From: Komagataeibacter sucrofermentans DSM 15973
GTDB taxonomy: Bacteria > Pseudomonadota > Alphaproteobacteria > Acetobacterales > Acetobacteraceae
Assembly: GCF_040581405.1 (NCBI RefSeq)
Contig: NZ_CP137157.1
Location: 204,001 to 268,000, forward strand
Length of the DNA: 64,000 nucleotides
Reading direction: 5' to 3'
This document shows positions 24,878-34,019 of this stretch, in pieces. The translations under genes and the position numbers were made by a program. Numbering within the stretch: position 1 is the stretch's first letter; each line of letters starts with the position of its first letter. The notes under the pieces are model-generated. The model did not search any database. It had not been told where the DNA came from and was given only the letters and a program-made list of their open reading frames with translations.

Positions 24878-26949
24878 CAGCCTGCCTTCCCTGTCTTGAT
24901 GATGCCGTAATGGCGCAGCCGCGGTTGGGCCGCGCGCCATGAGTGCAGCACCGCATCGAGCCCCGCCAGCAGGTTGATCGCGGCCACCTGCTCGGGTTGC
25001 GGCAGGTGGGCGGAGGGGGCGGGCACGGCGGCACAGGCGTGTTGCAGGCGCGCGTCAAGATCGCCCCATGGCGCGTGCAGTTGCAGTTCGCGTGCCGCCA
25101 GTTCGGCCGCGGGCCGCAGCAGGGCGTAGCCCGTGGCCTGGCGGGCATAGACCCGCGCCCGCGCCAGCGCGCCATCGAGTTCGGTAAAGGCGGTAAAGCT
25201 TTCAAGCTGTCGGGTATTGCTGGGGCTGGAGGGCAGGCGGTCGCACCAGAACTGCATCTGCGCCAGCCGGTCATAGGCGCGGGTGAGGCGGGTCGGGCCA
25301 TCGGCCTCGCCCCGGCCCGCCATCTGGCGTTCAAGCGCGCGCACGATGGTGGATGCCATCCAGAAGCGCTGCCTGCGCGCTGATGGCGGAAACAGCAGCA
25401 CGAGGATGATGAAGGCCAGCAGGGCGGCGAGCAGATAGAAGATGTTGCGGTTGAGGAATTCGGTCGGGTTGTAGCTCTGGTGGTTGTCCAGCCCCAGAAT
25501 GGCGAAGAAGAACACCCCGTAATTGAACCCGATCGCAGCCGTGCCCGGGCGCATGAGCAGCAGGCAGGCCAGAAAGGTCTGCGGCAGCAGCGCCAGGGCA
25601 AGGAAGGGCATGTCCGCCCCGTGCAGAAGCACAAAGAAGTTCAGTGCCGCCGCCGCCAGCACGCTGCACGGAATGCCGATCACCGCCCCCATGCCAAAGC
25701 GGGCCGTATCGACATTGGTGGCCGCCAGCGTCAGGGTCAGCGCGGTCTGCGCCAGCGCTACGGTCGCACCCGGCAGGCCGGTGATCACGCACACCCCCGC
25801 CGCGAACGAGAAACCCACCAGCACCCGCAGCGCCCCGATGAAGGCAAGCAGGATGTTGGGTTGCGTTGCGATGGCAATGGTCTTGCTGTCAGCAGCGCTC
25901 CCGGTGCCATCGACCAGCATCTGCTGGCCTGCATGCAGGCGCACGCGGGCGGTGAGCATGCGGGCCGCGCGCTCTATGGCGAACGCCTCATCGGCATTGG
26001 GCGCATGGGCGGGGCGTTCCTCCGTACGGATGGCCTCGAGGATGCGCAGCGTAAACCCCGCCTGATCCAGCCGCAGGTCGGTCTGGCGCGCGATGCGGGC
26101 AATGGCGTCCTCCACAGCGGGGTCAATGTTGCCATGGCCCGTGTGGCGGCCAAGGCCACGCGCGCAGTCCAGCACCGTCAGCATGGACACCATGGCCAGG
26201 CGCGCCCCGTTGGTCCGCGTGCCGCCACGCTCGAATTCCGTGCGGGCATAGGACAGGCGCGTGGTCAGGGCCAGAATGCCCCCGGCCAGCTTGATGTCGG
26301 TCTGCGCGCCCCGGTCATACAGGTGTTGCAGGGCCGCGCGCGCGGTCTCGCTGATGGGGCGGGTGAGCTGCTTCAGCCCGGCTGCCAGCCCGCGCGAGGC
26401 CTCGGGCGAGCCGGAGATGATATTGACCACCGCCACCGCAAACACCCCGATGGTGATGGCGGAGGCACGCGAGACGGCAATGTTGAACACGTTCTGCGGC
26501 GTGTCGATGCAGTTGACCGCCACAAGTGCGACCGTATAGCCCGACAGCAGCGCGCCATAGGAGCGGAAGTCACGCTCGAGCGACCCCACGAACGCACACG
26601 CCGCCAGCCACAGCGCCACGCCGCCCAGAAACGGCCCGCGCTGCTGGTTCCACACCGCCACGAGCACGATGGACACGCCCATGCCCACCACCGTGCCGAC
26701 AATGCGGTAAAATGCTTTGGAGAGCGCCTGCCCGCGCAATGGCTGCGCCAGGATCATGACGGTCACGCCCACAAGCAGCGGGTTGTCGATCTGGACCCAG
26801 AATGCCGTGGCCAGCCCGATGACAAGCGAGAACCACGTGCGCAGGCTGAAACCCAGCCACCCGGGCGGCAGCCGCTCGGCCCAGGGGAAATGGAGACGTG
26901 CCATATCGCGCAGGCGATGCCCTGCGTTAGCTGCCGATGTGTCGGACAT
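24877..26949 (-). CDS. FUSC-family efflux permease (AaeB-like)
   Basis: The 690-residue protein has two repeats, each of a multi-helix membrane block followed by a cytosolic part. The first block is at about residues 25-185 (FSLRTWFSLVIGLATAFWVQ) and the second at about 365-510 (NILLAFIGALRVLVGFSFAA). This is the fusaric acid resistance/AaeB layout. GGGAGG directly precedes the ATG at 26949; an upstream ATG at 26985 lacks a site. It should export aromatic acids or similar small acids together with the two downstream gene products. An outer-membrane partner is not encoded here. Confidence 0.88.
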   Translation of the reverse strand: MSDTSAANAGHRLRDMARLHFPWAERLPPGWLGFSLRTWFSLVIGLATAFWVQIDNPLLVGVTVMILAQPLRGQALSKAFYRIVGTVVGMGVSIVLVAVWNQQRGPFLGGVALWLAACAFVGSLERDFRSYGALLSGYTVALVAVNCIDTPQNVFNIAVSRASAITIGVFAVAVVNIISGSPEASRGLAAGLKQLTRPISETARAALQHLYDRGAQTDIKLAGGILALTTRLSYARTEFERGGTRTNGARLAMVSMLTVLDCARGLGRHTGHGNIDPAVEDAIARIARQTDLRLDQAGFTLRILEAIRTEERPAHAPNADEAFAIERAARMLTARVRLHAGQQMLVDGTGSAADSKTIAIATQPNILLAFIGALRVLVGFSFAAGVCVITGLPGATVALAQTALTLTLAATNVDTARFGMGAVIGIPCSVLAAAALNFFVLLHGADMPFLALALLPQTFLACLLLMRPGTAAIGFNYGVFFFAILGLDNHQSYNPTEFLNRNIFYLLAALLAFIILVLLFPPSARRQRFWMASTIVRALERQMAGRGEADGPTRLTRAYDRLAQMQFWCDRLPSSPSNTRQLESFTAFTELDGALARARVYARQATGYALLRPAAELAARELQLHAPWGDLDARLQHACAAVPAPSAHLPQPEQVAAINLLAGLDAVLHSWRAAQPRLRHYGIIKTGKAG

Positions 26950-27047
26950 GGCCTCCCTGACCGTCTGGTGGTCTTGGCATTCCATACAACGGAAGTTGCA
27001 GCAAAATCATAACAAATGATGTACGGCGTCCTGCCTTTCGGCGGGTT

Positions 27048-28445
27048 TCATGCAGGCGAGAGCACCCGGTGGCGCACCACTTCGCCCACAATGATCAGCG
27101 CGGGGCTGGCTACGCCCGCCTGCGCGGCCTGCGTGGGCAGGTTGCCCAGCGTGCCGGTCAGCACGCGCTGGTCGGCACGCGTGCCGCGCTCGACAATGGC
27201 GGCGGGCCACTGGGGCGGCAGGCCGTGTTCGATCAGCTTCGCGCACAAGGCGGGCAGGGCGGAAACACCCATATAGATCACCACCGTCTGGCCGGGGCGG
27301 GCCATGCTGTCCCATGGCAGGTGCAGGGTGCCGTCGGCGCGGGCGTGGCCGGTCACGAACAGGCAGGCCTGCGCGCAGTCGCGGTGAGTGAGCGGAATGC
27401 CCGCATAGGCCGCGCAGCCATTGGCCGCCGTAATGCCCGGCACCACCTGGAAAGGAATGGCGGATTCAAGCAGCGCCTCGATCTCTTCTCCACCGCGCCC
27501 GAACACGAACGGGTCGCCGCCCTTGAGCCGTAGCACGCGCTGGCCCGCCTGCGCGCGGCGGATCAGCTCGGCGTTGATCTCCTCCTGCGGCATGGTGTGC
27601 CTGTTGCGCTGCTTGCCCACGAACACCAGCTCCGCATCGCGGCGCACGCGGTCGAGCAGGGCGGGCGAGAGAAGCTGGTCATACAGCACGCAGTCGGCAT
27701 TCTGCATCAGGTGCAGGGCGCGCAGCGTGAGCAGGTCCGGGTCGCCGGGGCCTGCGCCCACCAGCCAGACCTCGCCCCGGGTGGCGGTGGTGGCGATGAT
27801 GTCATCAAGCACCGCGCGGGCGCGGGTGGTGTCGCCATTGCGGGCGGCCTGTGCGCCCGTGCCATCGAGAAAGGTTTCCCATACCTGCCTGCGCCGCGAG
27901 ATGTCGGGGCAGGCGGTGCCCACATGCTCGCGCTGCTGCTGCATGAACACGGCCAGCGCCCCGGTGCCCTCAGGTATGGTGCTTTCCACCTGCTCGCGCA
28001 GGCGGCGCGCCAGAACGGGCGCGGCCCCGCCAGTGGAAATGGCGATGCGCACCAGCCCGCGATGGATCTGCGCAGGCGTGATGAAGGTGGAGGGCTGCGG
28101 GTCATCAACCGCGCAGACGGGAATGTTCATGCCGCGCGCGATGCCTGCCGCCTCGCGGTTGACATCACGATCATCGGTCGCGGCATAGACCAGCCGGCAG
28201 CCGGGCATGGCGGCGCGCAGCGTGGTTTCATCCGCCGTGGGCGCGATGCGGGTGATGCGGCCATCGTCTTCCCAGCGCTGCATCTCGGGATCGAGGCGGC
28301 CTGCAATCACCTCAACCCGCGCACGGTGGGCGAGCAGCAGGCGCACCTTGTTGGCGGCGATCATGCCGCCACCCACCACCAGCACCCGGACACCGTCCAG
28401 CCGCAGCGCGATGGGAAACCATGCGGGTTCGGAAATATTGGTCAT
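27048..28445 (-). CDS. cysG: Sirohaem synthase (trifunctional CysG)
   Basis: The protein has 465 residues and makes sirohaem from uroporphyrinogen III. The N-terminal half is precorrin-2 dehydrogenase and ferrochelatase, with a Rossmann motif VLVVGGGMIAANK (about 21-33) and VYAATDDRDVN. The C-terminal half from about residue 225 is the SAM-dependent methyltransferase (LVGAGPGDPDLLTLRAL, LRLKGGDPFVFGRGGEE). Sirohaem serves sulfite and nitrite reductases. No such genes lie next to it in this window, and it is transcribed alone. Confidence 0.95.
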   Translation of the reverse strand: MTNISEPAWFPIALRLDGVRVLVVGGGMIAANKVRLLLAHRARVEVIAGRLDPEMQRWEDDGRITRIAPTADETTLRAAMPGCRLVYAATDDRDVNREAAGIARGMNIPVCAVDDPQPSTFITPAQIHRGLVRIAISTGGAAPVLARRLREQVESTIPEGTGALAVFMQQQREHVGTACPDISRRRQVWETFLDGTGAQAARNGDTTRARAVLDDIIATTATRGEVWLVGAGPGDPDLLTLRALHLMQNADCVLYDQLLSPALLDRVRRDAELVFVGKQRNRHTMPQEEINAELIRRAQAGQRVLRLKGGDPFVFGRGGEEIEALLESAIPFQVVPGITAANGCAAYAGIPLTHRDCAQACLFVTGHARADGTLHLPWDSMARPGQTVVIYMGVSALPALCAKLIEHGLPPQWPAAIVERGTRADQRVLTGTLGNLPTQAAQAGVASPALIIVGEVVRHRVLSPA

Positions 28446-28530
28446 GCGCTTGAAATCGCCGGGCGTGCCGGCATCCTGTCAACTGAGGAAAGCGTGTCGG
28501 TTCCGCGCCGGGCAGGGGCGTGGGGCGGGT

Positions 28531-28680
28531 TTAGTGGGAGGCGACGTTCTTCACCCCTTCGGCATAGCCCCAGCGTGCCCATGTCGAGCGGTCCTTGACC
28601 GATCCCGGCGTGTTGGTGGCACAGGCGGCCAGTGACAGCACGATGGCACAGATGCCAAGAACGGGAAGAAAACGGGCCAA
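28531..28680 (-). CDS. 49-residue lipoprotein with TTG start
   Basis: GGAGG (28690-28686) lies five bases before TTG at 28680. The product starts MARFLPVLGICAIVLSLAAC, with a clean lipobox (LAAC) at residue 20. A 29-residue mature tail of the ATNTPGSVKDRSTWARWGYA type follows. The excellent ribosome site, the start adjacent to it and the lipobox make it a real gene although it is short. It would be a membrane-anchored small lipoprotein. Role unknown. Confidence 0.7.
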   Translation of the reverse strand: MARFLPVLGICAIVLSLAACATNTPGSVKDRSTWARWGYAEGVKNVASH

Positions 28681-28856
28681 AAAAACCTCCTGCACGACGC
28701 AGCCGCCAGCCTAGCAGAAAAGCCCCGCCATCACCACGCCCCGCGTGAAGGGATGTGCACGCGCCCCGCCCCTCGCCTGTTACGGCCAAAAGATGGTAAG
28801 CCGCACAGGCATGAAGCCCGTGGCACGCCGGGGCACGAACAGGGGAGTTGCCGCTG

Positions 28857-29714
28857 ATGGAAACCGTAAGCACCGTGGCTGAACTGCGCGCGCATGTCCG
28901 TGCATGGAAAAAGGCAGGCGCGCGCGTGGGCGTGGTGCCGACCATGGGCGCGCTGCATGAAGGGCATCTTTCGCTGATGCAGGCGGCGCGCGCGCAGGCG
29001 GACCGGGTGATCGCGACTGTTTTCGTCAACCCCATCCAGTTCGACAATGCCGATGATCTGGCAACCTATCCCCGCACGCTTGAACAGGACGGGCGGCTCC
29101 TTGCCGGGGCCGGGGTGGACCTGCTCTATGCCCCCACCGTGGGGCAGATGTACCCGCCAGGCTTCGCCACGCGCATCAGCGTATCGGGCGTGTCGGAGGG
29201 GCTGTGCGGTGGCGCCCGCCCCGGTCACTTTGATGGCGTGGCCACGGTCGTGTGCAAGCTGTTCATGCAGACGCTGGCCGACTGCGCCTTTTTTGGCGAG
29301 AAGGATTTCCAGCAGGTGCAGGTCGTGCGCCGCATGGTGACCGATCTTGACCTGCCTATCGAGATCGTATCCTGCCCCACCCTGCGCGAGGCGGACGGGC
29401 TGGCGCTTTCCTCACGCAACCGGCGGCTGAGCGATGCGCAGCGGCAGGTGGCCGTGGCCCTGCCGCGTGCCCTTGCCGCCTGCGCGGACGAAATCGCTGC
29501 TGGCGCGGATGTGGCCACGGCGCTGGAGCGGGTGGCGCAACAGTTACGCGCGGCGGGCTTCGGCCCGGTGGATTACGTGGAACTGCGCCACGCAGCCAGC
29601 CTGCAGCCGCTGGCCACCTGCCCGCCCGGCACGCCCGCGCGCGTGCTGGCCGCCGCATGGCTGGGCGATGTGCGGCTCATTGATGGCATGGCCGTGCCCA
29701 CGGTAGCAGGCTGA
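28857..29714 (+). CDS. panC: Pantothenate synthetase
   Basis: The protein has 285 residues and joins pantoate and beta-alanine using ATP, the last step of pantothenate synthesis. Motifs are [13 protein letters not shown] (ATP-binding His34 and His37), [17 protein letters not shown] and [14 protein letters not shown] lies nine bases before the ATG at 28857. The product is cytosolic. No panB or panD is adjacent. A palindromic repeat follows. Confidence 0.95.
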   Translation: METVSTVAELRAHVRAWKKAGARVGVVPTMGALHEGHLSLMQAARAQADRVIATVFVNPIQFDNADDLATYPRTLEQDGRLLAGAGVDLLYAPTVGQMYPPGFATRISVSGVSEGLCGGARPGHFDGVATVVCKLFMQTLADCAFFGEKDFQQVQVVRRMVTDLDLPIEIVSCPTLREADGLALSSRNRRLSDAQRQVAVALPRALAACADEIAAGADVATALERVAQQLRAAGFGPVDYVELRHAASLQPLATCPPGTPARVLAAAWLGDVRLIDGMAVPTVAG

Positions 29715-29720
29715 AGAAAG

Positions 29721-29763
29721 AGAAAAGTTTTTGGGCGCCGCCTTTATTTCAAAAAGGCGGCGT
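29721..29763. repeat. Dispersed palindromic intergenic repeat, copy 8 (short), terminator-like
   Basis: GAGAAAAGTTTTTGGGCGCC opens the copy, and the hairpin CGCCGCCTTTATTTCAAAAA followed by GGCGGCG closes it. It is the simple one-hairpin form and lies between panC and the convergent Trm112-like gene. Confidence 0.75.
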
Positions 29764-29768
29764 TATGT

Positions 29769-29963
29769 TCAGGCATCCACCCTGCGGGCTTCATCGGGCA
29801 GCATGATGGGAATGCCGTCGCGCACGGGAAAGGCCAGGCCCGCGCGCTTGCTGATCAGTTCACCCGCCTCGCGGTCATAGACCAGCGGCCCCTTGGTCAC
29901 GGGGCAGACGAGGATGGACAGCAGCCGGGGGTCGAGGGGCGGCGCGAGGGGCTTTTCGGTCAT
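29769..29963 (-). CDS. Trm112-family zinc-ribbon-like protein
   Basis: This short protein (about 64-69 residues) has [20 protein letters not shown], the [20 protein letters not shown] stretch and IMLPDEARR, all standard for the bacterial Trm112/YcaR family (UPF0434). Only one of the usual Cys residues is kept, as is common in this group. Eukaryotic and archaeal relatives activate methyltransferases; the bacterial role is less clear. The start may be 29978 or 29963. It is the last gene of a unit with the LON-domain and thioredoxin genes. Confidence 0.85.
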   Translation of the reverse strand: MTEKPLAPPLDPRLLSILVCPVTKGPLVYDREAGELISKRAGLAFPVRDGIPIMLPDEARRVDA

Positions 29964-29999
29964 GGTGGCGGGTTCCATGCAGGTTGCGGTGGGTAATGA

Positions 30000-30770
30000 T
30001 TATGCCGGGGATGCACCCTCATCGGGTTCATGTCCAGTCCCTTCCAGCAGGTCGCGCAGGATGCGCGCGCGGTCGGCAGGCGTAGGGGCTTCGAGCATTT
30101 TCTGGCGCGGGCCGGTGCCAAACGGGCAGATCATGGGCAGGGTGACCAGCAGGGCGGCATCATCCATCTGGTGCAGCGCGTCCCACTGGGTGCTCACGCC
30201 CTGTGCCTCGCAGAAATCATGCAGCGCGTTGAGCAGCCCCTCGCGGTCGAAGGGGATGTCATCTTCCACGTCGGTCAGGTCGGACACGAAGGACGAGGTA
30301 TCGACCCGCGCCACCCGGTAGCCACGGCGCAGCCCCGTCTCGCGCAGCAGGCGGAAACGCGCAATGCCGGTGAGCGTGATGGCGTAGGTGCCATCCGCCC
30401 GCTCGGTCATGGCGGTGATGCGGCCCACGCAGCCGATGTTGTACAGCGGCGGGGTGTGGCTGTAGCCATCATCCATGCCGGGGTCATCGGCTTCATCCTC
30501 AAGCGGGGTGTCGTCCATGCCATTGAGCAGGCGGGGCTGGATCATGCCGATCAGCCGGTTACCCGCCAGCGCGTCCTCCACCAGCGCGATGTAGCGCGGC
30601 TCGAACACGTTGAGCGGCAGCCGCCCCTGCGGCAGCAGCAGGGCCTCATCAAGCGGGAACAGGCCCAGCTCGGCGGGGAAATCCGCCAGCGTCATTTCGC
30701 TTACCAGCGGGATGCGGCGCGGGATGTCGTCATGAATGACGACCACCCCGCTTTCGTCATGCCGCGTCAC
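30000..30770 (-). CDS. LON N-terminal (substrate-binding) domain protein
   Basis: This 256-residue protein consists of a LON N-domain without protease or ATPase parts. Marker segments are LGLFPLDEALLLPQGRLPLN, VFEPRYIALVEDALAG, IGCVGRITAMTERADGTYAI and LTGIARFRLL. Stand-alone proteins of this kind may help present substrates, but their role is not settled. Its GTG start overlaps the stop of the thioredoxin gene (GTGA), so the two are translationally coupled, and the Trm112-like gene follows. Confidence 0.9.
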   Translation of the reverse strand: MTRHDESGVVVIHDDIPRRIPLVSEMTLADFPAELGLFPLDEALLLPQGRLPLNVFEPRYIALVEDALAGNRLIGMIQPRLLNGMDDTPLEDEADDPGMDDGYSHTPPLYNIGCVGRITAMTERADGTYAITLTGIARFRLLRETGLRRGYRVARVDTSSFVSDLTDVEDDIPFDREGLLNALHDFCEAQGVSTQWDALHQMDDAALLVTLPMICPFGTGPRQKMLEAPTPADRARILRDLLEGTGHEPDEGASPA

Positions 30771-31732
30771 GAAAACAGCAGAGAGGACATGCGCCGCCGC
30801 GCGGCCACGGTGTCGGGGTCGGTGTGGCCCCAGGCCTCGAACAGGCGGATGAGCTGCAGGCGGGCGGCATCATCATTCCATTGCCGGTCCTCCTTCATGA
30901 TGGTCAGCAGTTCATCGGCAGCCTCGGCCCGCTTGCCCGCGGCGTTCAGCGCGACCGACAGCTCGAAGCGGGCGGCGTAATCCTTGGGGTTGGCGGCAAT
31001 GCGCGCGCGGATTCCCTCGGCTTCCTCCGCCGCCTTGCGGCCTTCGCGCTTGAGGTCAAGCGCTGCCCTTGCCCCCGTTATCTCGGCATGGGTGGCAATG
31101 GCGGCGGGCACGTCAGCCAGCGCGGTCTCGGCACCTTCGTCATCGCCCATCTCGATCAGCGCGCGGGTCAGGCCACCCCAGGCGGCAGGGTTTTCGGGCT
31201 CGATTTCCAGCACCTGCGAGAACAGGCCAGCCGCTGCTTCCGCCCGGCCTTCGGCCATGTCCTTGCGGGCGGCCTCGATCAGTTCGGCTGCGGGAAGGGC
31301 GCCGCCACCTGCGGCCTTGAGGGCATTCTCGACAAAACGCCGCACTTCGCTTTCGGGCTTGGCACCCTGCATCATGTCCAGGATCTGCCCCTGCCAGAAC
31401 ACGGCCACGAGCGGGATTGACTGCACCGGCAGCCCGATCTGGCCAAGCTGCTGCACCAGCGCGCGGTTTGCATCGACATCAATCTTGACCAGCCGCACGC
31501 GCCCGCGGGCTGCGCGCACCACTTTTTCCAGCACCGGGGTGAGCTGTTTGCACGGGTTGCACCATGTGGCCCAGAAATCGACCAGCACTGGCATGTCGCG
31601 GCTTGCATCCACCACGTCGTGCATGAAGGTGTTCTGCGTGCCGTCCATGACCGGGTCGGGGCCGCCGCCAGGTGCAGCGCCCGCGGGGCCGGAACTGTCA
31701 GGGCGGGGAGTCTGGCCGATGATGTAGTCCAT
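30767..31732 (-). CDS. Thioredoxin/TPR co-chaperone (YbbN/CnoX-like)
   Basis: The product of about 321 residues has a thioredoxin domain (VLVDFWATWCNPCKQLTPVL, Cys58 and Cys61) followed by tetratricopeptide helices from about residue 150 (AARKDMAEGRAEAAAGLFSQ...ENPAAWGGLTRALIE). This is the CnoX/YbbN family, a chaperone-linked redox protein that passes clients to GroEL or DnaK. Unlike the E. coli form, a full CxxC is present. AGGA lies before the ATG at 31732. It heads a unit with the LON-domain and Trm112-like genes. Confidence 0.9.
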   Translation of the reverse strand: MDYIIGQTPRPDSSGPAGAAPGGGPDPVMDGTQNTFMHDVVDASRDMPVLVDFWATWCNPCKQLTPVLEKVVRAARGRVRLVKIDVDANRALVQQLGQIGLPVQSIPLVAVFWQGQILDMMQGAKPESEVRRFVENALKAAGGGALPAAELIEAARKDMAEGRAEAAAGLFSQVLEIEPENPAAWGGLTRALIEMGDDEGAETALADVPAAIATHAEITGARAALDLKREGRKAAEEAEGIRARIAANPKDYAARFELSVALNAAGKRAEAADELLTIMKEDRQWNDDAARLQLIRLFEAWGHTDPDTVAARRRMSSLLFS

Positions 31733-31944
31733 ATGGTCGTATATCCTGTCGGTCTGGCGGCATGCGCGGGCGGGCTGCTCGCGCATGGCCCGTCCTGCCG
31801 GTTCATTGTTGTGCAATAGATTGGCATTCCCCGCTACAGTCGCAACCGCCTTGTGGAGGGATGAAAAAAAACTTCGGAAAACGTATTTTTCCCCCTTGCG
31901 GCCTCTACGGGTTTACCGTAAAAACCGCTTCACCGACACGGAGC

Positions 31945-32019
31945 GCGGGCGTAGCTCAGGGGTAGAGCACAACCTTGCCAAGGTTGGGGTCGTGGGTTCG
32001 AATCCCATCGCCCGCTCCA
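31945..32019 (+). tRNA. tRNA-Gly (GCC)
   Basis: The 75-nt cloverleaf has acceptor GCGGGCG/CGCCCGC, D-arm GCTC...GAGC, anticodon stem CAACC/GGTTG with loop TTGCCAA (anticodon GCC) and T-arm GTGGG TTCGAAT CCCAT. The encoded CCA end lies at 32017-32019. All stems pair. Confidence 0.97.
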
Positions 32020-32045
32020 GATTATAAAAAATCAGTTGGTTACGA

Positions 32046-32069
32046 GAAAGCCGCCATAAGGCGGCTTTC
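32046..32069. terminator. Stem-loop after tRNA-Gly
   Basis: GAAAGCCGCC (32046-32055) and GGCGGCTTTC (32060-32069) form a perfect 10-bp stem with an ATAA loop. The tract after it is mixed rather than pure T, but position and strength fit tRNA transcript termination. Confidence 0.65.
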
Positions 32070-32169
32070 GTCGTTTCAGGCTGTTTCCCCCCGCCGTCCT
32101 GCCCCACAGGGGCAACCCGCTGGCGCCACAGGCGTTGGCGTGGTGATGGATGATGGGAAGGATCACGCC

Positions 32170-32370
32170 ATGACGCATGATGACCCTGAAAAATCTGGCC
32201 CCAACAATGGCGAAGGCGCGCGCTACCCGGCGCCTGGTGTCAGTTCGCCGCCCGAGGCGCAGCCTGACCCGGATGCCCGGAAAACGCCCCGCCCCGAGCC
32301 CGTTCCCACCGATCTGCCTGATCCGCTCACCCTGCCGCAGCATGATGGCGAGGATGATACGGCAGGCTGA
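32170..32370 (+). CDS. Small acidic Pro-rich protein, 66 aa
   Basis: GGGAAGGA precedes the ATG at 32170. The product begins MTHDDPEKSGPNNGEGARYP and is rich in Asp, Glu, Pro and Gly, with no hydrophobic core. It is likely disordered. No signal peptide and no family. It converges on the CorA-family gene. Confidence 0.5.
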   Translation: MTHDDPEKSGPNNGEGARYPAPGVSSPPEAQPDPDARKTPRPEPVPTDLPDPLTLPQHDGEDDTAG

Positions 32371-32382
32371 AGCGGGGCGTGT

Positions 32383-33447
32383 TTACAGCAGCTTCATGAT
32401 CTTGAGCAGGAACCACGTAATCATCATGAAGATGAAGCAGATGCCCCCTGCCTCCACCGTGCCCAACCCGCCCGAGGCCAGGAACATGCCGCCGGTGTTC
32501 ATGCCAAAGAAACCGGTGACGAAGGTGGCAGGCAGCATGAGCGTGGTCACGATGGAGACGGTATAAAGGCGGCGGTTGGTTTCTTCCGCCTGGCCTGATG
32601 CCAGTTCATCCTGCAGCGAGCGCGCGCGGTCCTGCAGGGCCAGAAGGTCATCAAGGGCCGCATGGATCTGGCGCTGCGAGCGGTCGCGTATGTCATCTTC
32701 CGCCCATTCGGGCAGTTCAAGGTCTTCGTTGTGGAAGATGCGGTCCACGGGCGAGATCACGCGCCGCAATTCGGTCGAGCGGCGACGCACGCGCCCGATC
32801 AGCCCGCTGATGCGACCGAAATCGGTGTGCTGGTCCAGCGTCAGCAGCAGGTCCTCGGCGCGGTCGAGCTGGTCATCGAGCATGGCAATGTTGCGCCGTA
32901 CGGTATCGGCGAATTCCAGCAGCGTGTGGTCCACGACCTCGGCAGGCGAATCAAAGGATTCATTGCGTTGCAACGCGCGGTACACCACGCCAAGCGCGGG
33001 CACCGGCTGGCGGCGTGTGGTGATGAGCAGGTCGGGCAGCACGGCAAAGCGCCAGGCGGAGAGGTTCTTGTCATCCTCCGACATGGCATCATCAAAGCCG
33101 GGCAGCGCGCCGTACACGATGTCGCCTTCCGCCTCGACATTGGTGCCACGATCGGTGCTACCGAGTGCGAGGCGCACTTCCTCGGGCAGGCAGGGTATGG
33201 CCTGAATATGGGCGCGGCTGGCGGTGTGAACGATATCGTAATGCAGCCAGACCCATGAATCGGGGGTGTCGGGTGAGCCGCCTTCAAGCGCCCGCGCAAT
33301 CTGCTCATCATTGAGGCGCACGGGGCGGTGGCCGGACTGGCAGCCAACGGCCCAGACCAGCCCGTTCGAGATGGACGAGGCGGGCGGTCTGCCCTCCATC
33401 GGCATGGCGGTGGCGTCCACTGCGGGAAAGTCGGGAACGGTTTCCAT
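32383..33447 (-). CDS. CorA/ZntB-family divalent cation transporter
   Basis: The 354-residue protein has a long cytosolic N-terminal domain with an alpha-rich helix bundle. Two C-terminal membrane helices follow, the first ending in the family's FFGMNTGG motif (GMN). The final KIMKLL is a basic tail. The N-terminal part (WVWLHYDIVHTASRAHIQAI, LPDLLITTRRQPVPAL) is closer to the ZntB branch, which moves zinc, than to Mg-specific CorA. This is an inference. GGAGG lies eight bases before the ATG. Confidence 0.88.
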   Translation of the reverse strand: METVPDFPAVDATAMPMEGRPPASSISNGLVWAVGCQSGHRPVRLNDEQIARALEGGSPDTPDSWVWLHYDIVHTASRAHIQAIPCLPEEVRLALGSTDRGTNVEAEGDIVYGALPGFDDAMSEDDKNLSAWRFAVLPDLLITTRRQPVPALGVVYRALQRNESFDSPAEVVDHTLLEFADTVRRNIAMLDDQLDRAEDLLLTLDQHTDFGRISGLIGRVRRRSTELRRVISPVDRIFHNEDLELPEWAEDDIRDRSQRQIHAALDDLLALQDRARSLQDELASGQAEETNRRLYTVSIVTTLMLPATFVTGFFGMNTGGMFLASGGLGTVEAGGICFIFMMITWFLLKIMKLL

Positions 33448-33564
33448 CGCTTGTCCCTCCATCATGCCGCCTGCTGCGGCTGTCGAGTCCGGGCGGTGGC
33501 TGACATGAAAACGGGCGGGCGGCGGCCATAGGCCACGCGTCCGCCCGCTTCAGGCAACCGTGCC

Positions 33565-33954
33565 TTATTTCATCAGGTCGGGGGAGACCTTGCCGCCATT
33601 GGCCGCAAGCTTCTGCATGACCTGCTTGATCAGCCAGACATTCATGGAAGCGGAATCGTTCATGTCACCGCTGTAGTGCAGTTCGGTGGCCAGTTCCTTG
33701 CGCGCGGCAAGCGAGCTGTCCAGGCCGAGTAGCTTCATCAGGTCAACGATCGAGGTCTGCCAGTTCAGCTTCTCGGGGTTCTTGGCGGCCAGCGCGCTCA
33801 GCACGGCGTCCACGTCAACCGGCTGGGCCGGCGCTGCGGGGGCAGCGGCAGGCGTCGCGGCGGCGGGGGCTGCAGCGGGGGTTGCCGCCGGGGTGGCGGC
33901 AGCAGCGGTGTGGCTGCCAAAAATCTTGGACAGGATCGTACCAAAAATGCTCAT
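33565..33954 (-). CDS. DUF3597-domain protein
   Basis: The protein has 129 residues. It begins MSIFGTILSKIFG and has a low-complexity Ala/Pro/Thr linker (residues about 16-46). The C-terminal domain includes VLSALAAKNPEKLNWQTSIV and DLMKLLGLDSSLAARKELAT, the pattern of DUF3597. That domain is small, helical and cytosolic, and its function is unknown. GGAG is a little far (twelve bases) from the ATG. Confidence 0.8.
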   Translation of the reverse strand: MSIFGTILSKIFGSHTAAAATPAATPAAAPAAATPAAAPAAPAQPVDVDAVLSALAAKNPEKLNWQTSIVDLMKLLGLDSSLAARKELATELHYSGDMNDSASMNVWLIKQVMQKLAANGGKVSPDLMK

Positions 33955-34019
33955 GGTATCTTTCAACTCCATCAAATCGGCCCGGCAGGTGCCGGGCCTT
34001 TCAGGCCGTATGGCTGGCC

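Noticed and set aside
25480-27012. 510-codon forward frame opposite the FUSC permease
   Set aside because: Composition is Arg/Gln/His-biased with no domain. The reverse strand encodes a motif-complete permease.
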